Shown here: positions 7,175-10,789 of the stretch, piece after piece
How positions within the stretch are numbered: position 1 is the first letter of the stretch
How the letters are laid out: the number at the start of each line of letters is the position of its first letter
DNA from: CAYLSO01 sp964386525
GTDB taxonomy: Bacteria; Eisenbacteria; RBG-16-71-46; DASYSL01
DNA length: 10,789 bases
Direction of reading: 5' to 3'
Assembly (NCBI GenBank): GCA_964386525.1
Contig: CAYLSO010000079.1
Span: 1 to 10,789 of the forward strand
Program-made: the position numbers and the translations under genes
Notes under the pieces: model-generated
Told to the model about the DNA's origin: nothing
What the model saw: the letters and a program-made list of their open reading frames with translations, nothing else
Database searches by the model: none

Positions 7175-8352
7175 AGATCCAGGTCCTCACCGCCTACAAC
7201 GTCTACCCGCCGGCCTTCGGCGGGCCGGCGCGCGTCTTCCATCTGTGCCGGGTCCTGGCCCGTGGCGCCGAGGTGCGCGTCGCCTGCGTGGTCGGCATGC
7301 GCGACCGGGCCGCGGCGCGCCAGCGGGTGACCGGCGTGGAGATCGCCCGCATCAAGCCCCGCCACCCGGCGCTCGCCTACTACCTCGAGCGTGCCGGCCT
7401 CGCGCCGGACGTGATCGGCTACGACCTCCACCGTCGGTGGCCGCGGCCGCTGCTCGCCGCGCTCGACGCGGCCGCCCACGTCTGGCACATCGAGAGTCTG
7501 GTCCTGACCGTCTTCTTCGAGCACGCGCCGCGCGGGGCCCTCAAGGTCTACGCCTCGCAGAACGTGGAGGCGGAATGGTTCGAGCGCGTCGGGCCCGCGG
7601 TCCTGTTCCGCGGCCGCTGGGCGCGCCGCCTGGCGGAGATCGAGCGGCGCGCCGCCGAGCGCGCCGATCTGGTGCTGGCGGTGAGCGACGAGGACCGCGC
7701 CGAATTCGTCCGTCGCTACGGCACGCCGGTGGACAAGATCGAGGTGGTCGAGAACGGCTTCGATCCCGACGAGGCGCGCCCTCCGAGCGCCGAGGAGCGC
7801 GCCACGGCGCGGCGCGCCCTGGGGCTCGGCGACGAGCGCGCGCTGCTCTTCGTGGGTTCGAACTTCCGGCACAACCGCCTGGCGGTGGAGGACCTGTTCC
7901 GGCACGTCGTGCCGGGGCTCGGCAGGCTCGACGCCCGGCTGGTGCTGGCAGGCAGCGTGGCGGGGGCTTTCGCGGCACGGGCGCGGCGCGGGGGCGGAGG
8001 GCGCGTGCTCTGCCTGGGGGCGGTGCCCGACCTGCGGCCGGCCCTGTGGGCCGCCGACGTGGCGCTGCACCCGGTGACCACCGGCGCGGGGTCGAACGTG
8101 AAGCTGCCCATGTACCTCGGCGCCGGGTTGCCGGTGCTCTCGACGGCGTTCGGCGTGCGCGGCTTCGGGCGCCTGGCGTCCTGCGTGGCGCAGGCGCCGG
8201 TCGGCGAGTTCGCCGCGGCGCTGGCGCGCGGTGTGGCCTACGACCCGGCGGTCGCCGGCCCCCTGGCGTGGTATTCCTGGGACGCCATCGGGGAGCGGCT
8301 GGCAGCCGCCTACCGCCGGCGGCTGGGCCGGGAGGTGGCGTGCGCGTCCTGA
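7171..8352 (+). CDS. GT4-like glycosyltransferase with degenerate EX7E motif
   Basis: GT-B fold glycosyltransferase (393 aa). Family features are the N-terminal YPPAFGGPARV loop, ASQNVEAEWF, AVSDEDRAEF, VVENGFDPD at the interdomain hinge, LLFVGSN, and a C-terminal donor domain ending in GLPVLST. The donor-binding motif is unusual. Where most members show E-x7-E, this protein reads TGAGSNVKLPMYLGAG (304-319). The first Glu position is within the Gly/Ala stretch, which is known for a GT4 subgroup with GSG-x-KLLE. The second Glu, normally kept in that subgroup, is M314 here. It may be an active variant, a changed specificity or a weakened enzyme. The ATG start overlaps the preceding stop (ATGA), with AGAGG at 7161-7165, 5 bases upstream. 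It overlaps the next gene by 13 bases. No frameshift is evident and hydrophobic core patterns are intact. Confidence 0.88.
   Translation: MKIQVLTAYNVYPPAFGGPARVFHLCRVLARGAEVRVACVVGMRDRAAARQRVTGVEIARIKPRHPALAYYLERAGLAPDVIGYDLHRRWPRPLLAALDAAAHVWHIESLVLTVFFEHAPRGALKVYASQNVEAEWFERVGPAVLFRGRWARRLAEIERRAAERADLVLAVSDEDRAEFVRRYGTPVDKIEVVENGFDPDEARPPSAEERATARRALGLGDERALLFVGSNFRHNRLAVEDLFRHVVPGLGRLDARLVLAGSVAGAFAARARRGGGGRVLCLGAVPDLRPALWAADVALHPVTTGAGSNVKLPMYLGAGLPVLSTAFGVRGFGRLASCVAQAPVGEFAAALARGVAYDPAVAGPLAWYSWDAIGERLAAAYRRRLGREVACAS
8330..8335 (+). promoter_or_regulatory. Ribosome binding site selecting GTG 8340
   Basis: GGGAGG lies inside the end of the preceding glycosyltransferase gene, 4 bases before GTG 8340. 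It decides the start of the following gene, because the protein then begins MRVLNVNKFHYRRAGAE, the typical N-terminus of its family. Confidence 0.7.
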
Positions 8353-9584
8353 ACGTCAATAAGTTCCACTACCGGCGGGCCGGCGCGGAGACGGTCTACT
8401 TCGACACCGCGCGCCTGCTGGCCGCGCACGGCCACGAGGTGGTGCCGTTCGCCATGCAGCACCCGCAGAGCGAGCCCACGCCGTGGTCGCGCTTCTTTCC
8501 GTCCTACGTCGAGTTCCGTGCCAAAGGCGGGCCGGCCGAGCGCCTGGCGCGCGCCGGGCGCGTCCTATACTCGCTGGAGGCGCGCGACTGCATGCGCCGG
8601 GTGCTGGCCGAGGCGCGGCCGGACCTCGTGCACCTGCACAACTACGCTCACCAGCTCTCGCCCTCCATCCTGGACGCGATGCGCGAGGCGCGCGTGCCGG
8701 TGGTGCAGACGCTGCACGACTACAAGTCCACCTGCCCGGTCTATCAGCACCGCACGCCGGACGGGGAGGTGTGCGAACGTTGCCTCGGCGGCCGCTACTA
8801 CCACTGCGTCGTGCACCGCTGCAACGCCGGCAGCCTGCCGATGAGCCTGGTGAACGCCGTCGAGATGACCTGGCACCGGCTGCGCCGCAGCTTCGACGCG
8901 GTCGACGTGTTCATTTGCCCGAGCCGCTTCGAGTACGCCAAGCTGCTCGAATCCGGGGTGGCCCGCGCGCGGCTGGCGGAGGTCCCGCATTACGTGTTTG
9001 CGCAGGACTTCCAACCGTGCCACGATCCCGGGGGCCACGCGCTCTTCGCCGGCCGCCTGTCGCCGGAGAAGGGGCTGGCCACGTTGCTGGAGGCGCATGC
9101 CCGCGTGCCTGGCTGCCGGCTGGTGCTGGCCGGGGACGGGCCGCAGCGGGCGGTGCTCGAGGCGCGCGTGCGGGAGCTGGGCATCGGGGGGCGCACCCGC
9201 TTCGCCGGGCACCTGACCGGGGCCGCCTATGATCGCGAATGGCAGGGAGCCGCATTCCTCGTCCTGCCGAGCGAGTTGTGGGAGGTGCGCCCCATGGTCA
9301 TCCACGAGGCGTACGCGCGCGGCAAGCCGGTGCTCTCCACCCGCATCGGCAGCATCCCGGAGATCGTCCGGGACGGCGAGACCGGGCGGCTGGTCGCGCC
9401 GAGGGACCCCGGCGCGCTGGCGGCGGGGCTGGCGGAGATGTCCGGCGACGCGGCGCGGTTGGCCGCCTGGGGGCGCGCGGCGCGCCTCTACGTGGAGACC
9501 GAACTGACGCCCGAGCGGCACTGGGCGGCGCTCGAGGGCGTCTACCGGCGGGCCCTCGAGCGGCACGGAAGGCGATGGGCGTGA
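8340..9584 (+). CDS. GT4-family glycosyltransferase with Cys-rich insert
   Basis: Cytoplasmic GT-B fold glycosyltransferase (414 aa). The start NVNKFHYRRAGAETVYFDTA and VHLHNYAHQLSPSI are typical of a GT4 subgroup found in polysaccharide clusters. LHDYKSTCPVY leads into a segment with five cysteines (C132, C145, C148, C156, C161) arranged as C-x12-C-x2-C-x7-C-x4-C, a pattern I recall as recurrent in this subgroup and possibly a metal site or disulfide cluster. The donor domain has FAGRLSPEKGL, LAGDGPQ and the EX7E motif E315-E323 in LWEVRPMVIHEAYARGKPVLST. The GTG start is set by a good ribosome binding site and gives a 13-base overlap with the upstream gene. The stop codon overlaps the GTG of the next gene. 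Function as a chain-extending transferase is inferred from context. The sugar is unknown. Confidence 0.93.
   Translation: MRVLNVNKFHYRRAGAETVYFDTARLLAAHGHEVVPFAMQHPQSEPTPWSRFFPSYVEFRAKGGPAERLARAGRVLYSLEARDCMRRVLAEARPDLVHLHNYAHQLSPSILDAMREARVPVVQTLHDYKSTCPVYQHRTPDGEVCERCLGGRYYHCVVHRCNAGSLPMSLVNAVEMTWHRLRRSFDAVDVFICPSRFEYAKLLESGVARARLAEVPHYVFAQDFQPCHDPGGHALFAGRLSPEKGLATLLEAHARVPGCRLVLAGDGPQRAVLEARVRELGIGGRTRFAGHLTGAAYDREWQGAAFLVLPSELWEVRPMVIHEAYARGKPVLSTRIGSIPEIVRDGETGRLVAPRDPGALAAGLAEMSGDAARLAAWGRAARLYVETELTPERHWAALEGVYRRALERHGRRWA
9567..9572 (+). promoter_or_regulatory. Ribosome binding site before two candidate starts
   Basis: GGAAGG lies 2 bases before ATG 9575 and 8 bases before GTG 9581. 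The GTG spacing is the better one, and it would also give a GTGA overlap like the junction at 6122, yielding MKIAMVGQKGIP. The two choices differ by only two residues. Confidence 0.5.
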
Positions 9585-10741
9585 AGATCGCGATGGTGGG
9601 ACAGAAGGGCATCCCCGCCACCTATGGGGGCGTCGAGCGCCACGTCGAGGAGCTCTCCAAGCGCCTCGTCGCCCGCGGCCACCAGGTCACCGTCTACTGC
9701 CGCTTCCACTACACGCCGCAACTGCCCGAGGGCGGCCGCTACCACGGCATCCGCCTGTTGCGCGTGCCGAGCTGGAACACCAAGCACTTCGACACCGCCA
9801 CCCACGTCTTCCTCGCCACCGTCGACGCGCTCTTCCGCTCCTGCGACATCGTCCACTTCCACGCCCTCGGGCCGTCGCTGTTCTCGCTCCTGCCGCGCTG
9901 GCGCGGCGCCTCCACGGTGGTCACCGTGCACGGGCTCGATTGGCAGCGCGAGAAGTGGGGGCGCTTGGCCTCCTGGGTGCTGCAGCGCTGCGAGTACCCC
10001 GCCGTGCACTTCCCCGACCGCACCATCGTCGTGTCCCGCACCCTGCAGAAGCACTTTCTCGAGAACTACCGGCGCGACACCATCTACATCCCCAACGGCA
10101 CGCACATCCCGACGCCGCGGGCGCCGACCCGGCTCGGCCGGTTCCAGCTCGAGCCCGGCAAGTACGTGCTGTTCGTGGGGCGGCTGACGCCGGAGAAGGG
10201 CGTGCATTACCTCATCGAGGCGTTCCGGAACGTCGAGACCGATATGAAGTTGGCCGTCGTCGGCGGCATGTCGTTCACCGAAGGCTACGTGTCGGAGCTG
10301 AAGAAGTACGAGTCGGAGCGCGTGCGCCTGCTCGGCTACTGCTACGGCGAGATCCTCGAGGAGCTGTGGTCGAACGCCTACGTGGTGGTGCTGCCGTCCA
10401 CCATGGAGGGGCTGTCCATCGCGCTGCTCGAGGCGCTGTCGCACGGCCGCTGCGTGCTCATGTCGGACATCCCCGAGAACCTCGAGGTGGCCAGCGAGTG
10501 CGCGCTCACCTTCCGCTCGCGAGACATCGGCGACCTGCGCGAGAAGCTGCAGGGGCTCCTGCGCGACCCGGAGCAGGTGCGCCGCTATGAGGCGCTGGCC
10601 CGGGAGCGCATCCGCGAGCACTACAACTGGGACCGCGTGGTGGATGGCACCGAGGCCGCCTACCGCGACCTGCGCACGGCGCGGCGCGGCGGGGCGCGGC
10701 CGGGGGCGGCGACGGCGGCGGGGAGCCATGGCGGCGCTTGA
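9575..10741 (+). CDS. GT4-family glycosyltransferase with DUF1972-like N-terminus
   Basis: Cytoplasmic GT-B fold glycosyltransferase (388 aa). It opens with VGQKGIPATYGGVERHVEEL, the signature of the DUF1972 domain seen in rhamnosyltransferase-type enzymes such as streptococcal RgpA. This makes a rhamnosyl or related transferase an option but not proof. VTVHGLDWQREKW and IYIPNGTHIP are typical of this subgroup. The donor domain has LFVGRLTPEKGVHYLIEAF, and the EX7E motif is E278-E286 in MEGLSIALLEALSHG. The C-terminus (about the last 18 residues) is an Ala/Gly/Arg-rich tail lying in the overlap with the next gene. It overlaps the upstream gene by 10 bases (4 if GTG 9581 is used) and the downstream gene by 14, so it is coupled on both sides. 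Family assignment is strong. Specificity is not known. Confidence 0.93.
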   Translation: MGVKIAMVGQKGIPATYGGVERHVEELSKRLVARGHQVTVYCRFHYTPQLPEGGRYHGIRLLRVPSWNTKHFDTATHVFLATVDALFRSCDIVHFHALGPSLFSLLPRWRGASTVVTVHGLDWQREKWGRLASWVLQRCEYPAVHFPDRTIVVSRTLQKHFLENYRRDTIYIPNGTHIPTPRAPTRLGRFQLEPGKYVLFVGRLTPEKGVHYLIEAFRNVETDMKLAVVGGMSFTEGYVSELKKYESERVRLLGYCYGEILEELWSNAYVVVLPSTMEGLSIALLEALSHGRCVLMSDIPENLEVASECALTFRSRDIGDLREKLQGLLRDPEQVRRYEALARERIREHYNWDRVVDGTEAAYRDLRTARRGGARPGAATAAGSHGGA

Positions 10742-10789
10742 GTCGGTCCTCATCCTCGCCGGCGGGCGCGGCGAGCGCTTCTGGCCGTG
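10728..10789 (+). CDS. Sugar-phosphate nucleotidyltransferase, probably mannose-1-phosphate guanylyltransferase, 3'-partial
   Basis: Only the first 20 complete codons are in the window. They read MAALESVLILAGGRGERFWP, which contains the G-G-x-G-x-R-x-x-P nucleotide-binding signature of sugar-1-phosphate nucleotidyltransferases. The Phe-Trp-Pro ending is characteristic of mannose-1-phosphate guanylyltransferases rather than glucose-1-phosphate thymidylyl- or uridylyltransferases (usually R-L-x-P). If so, the enzyme makes GDP-mannose from mannose-1-phosphate and GTP, feeding the upstream transferases directly or through GDP-fucose or GDP-rhamnose. GGAG at 10722-10725 lies only 2 bases from the ATG. 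The start overlaps the previous gene by 14 bases, so coupling is likely. The rest of the protein, needed to confirm the type or a fused isomerase domain, is outside the window. Confidence 0.75.
   Translation, partial: MAALESVLILAGGRGERFWP

Overview
The window is very GC-rich (well over 70% by eye) with strongly G/C-ending codons. It is tightly packed and all genes lie on the + strand. It holds part of a surface or exopolysaccharide biosynthesis locus from a high-GC bacterium. A membrane-embedded initiating transferase followed by many glycosyltransferases fits a polyprenyl-phosphate-linked polysaccharide made at the inner membrane. No gene here is a phylum marker, so I do not name the organism beyond that.

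Layout: (1) bases 1-903, a polyprenyl-phosphate sugar-1-phosphate transferase whose frame is already open at the window edge. (2) 904 to about 1075, the only gap, with a stem-loop just after the stop and a strong Shine-Dalgarno that has no standard start codon behind it. (3) about 1076-2563, a polytopic GT39/ArnT-like (GT-C) glycosyltransferase. (4) 2566-4959, a heparinase II/III-family polysaccharide lyase-like protein. (5) 4956-6125, a GT4 glycosyltransferase. (6) 6122-7174, a GT2 glycosyltransferase with a C-terminal membrane segment. (7) 7171-8352, a GT4-like glycosyltransferase that has lost the usual Glu pair. (8) 8340-9584, a GT4 glycosyltransferase with a Cys-rich insert. (9) 9575-10741, a GT4 glycosyltransferase with a DUF1972-like N-terminus. 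(10) 10728 to the edge, the first 20 codons of a nucleotidyltransferase that looks like mannose-1-phosphate guanylyltransferase.

From 1076 onward, consecutive genes are 2 nt apart or overlap by 4 to 14 nt (ATGA or GTGA junctions and slightly longer overlaps). They are almost certainly one translationally coupled transcript. Inferred pathway: the first enzyme loads a sugar-1-phosphate on undecaprenyl phosphate, the GT2 and GT4 enzymes extend it in the cytoplasm, and the final gene supplies an activated sugar (GDP-mannose if the family guess holds). The GT-C protein would add a sugar from a polyprenyl-phosphate donor on the periplasmic side, and the heparinase-like protein would trim or edit a uronate-containing product. 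No flippase, Wzy-type polymerase, Wza exporter or chain-length regulator is visible, so those must lie outside the window or be replaced by something else.

I see no CRISPR array, tRNA, rRNA, insertion sequence or phage gene. The unusual points are the Gly-Asn-repeat N-terminal extension of the initiating transferase, the missing canonical start of the GT-C gene, the degenerate active-site motif in one glycosyltransferase, and a lyase without an export signal placed among the transferases.
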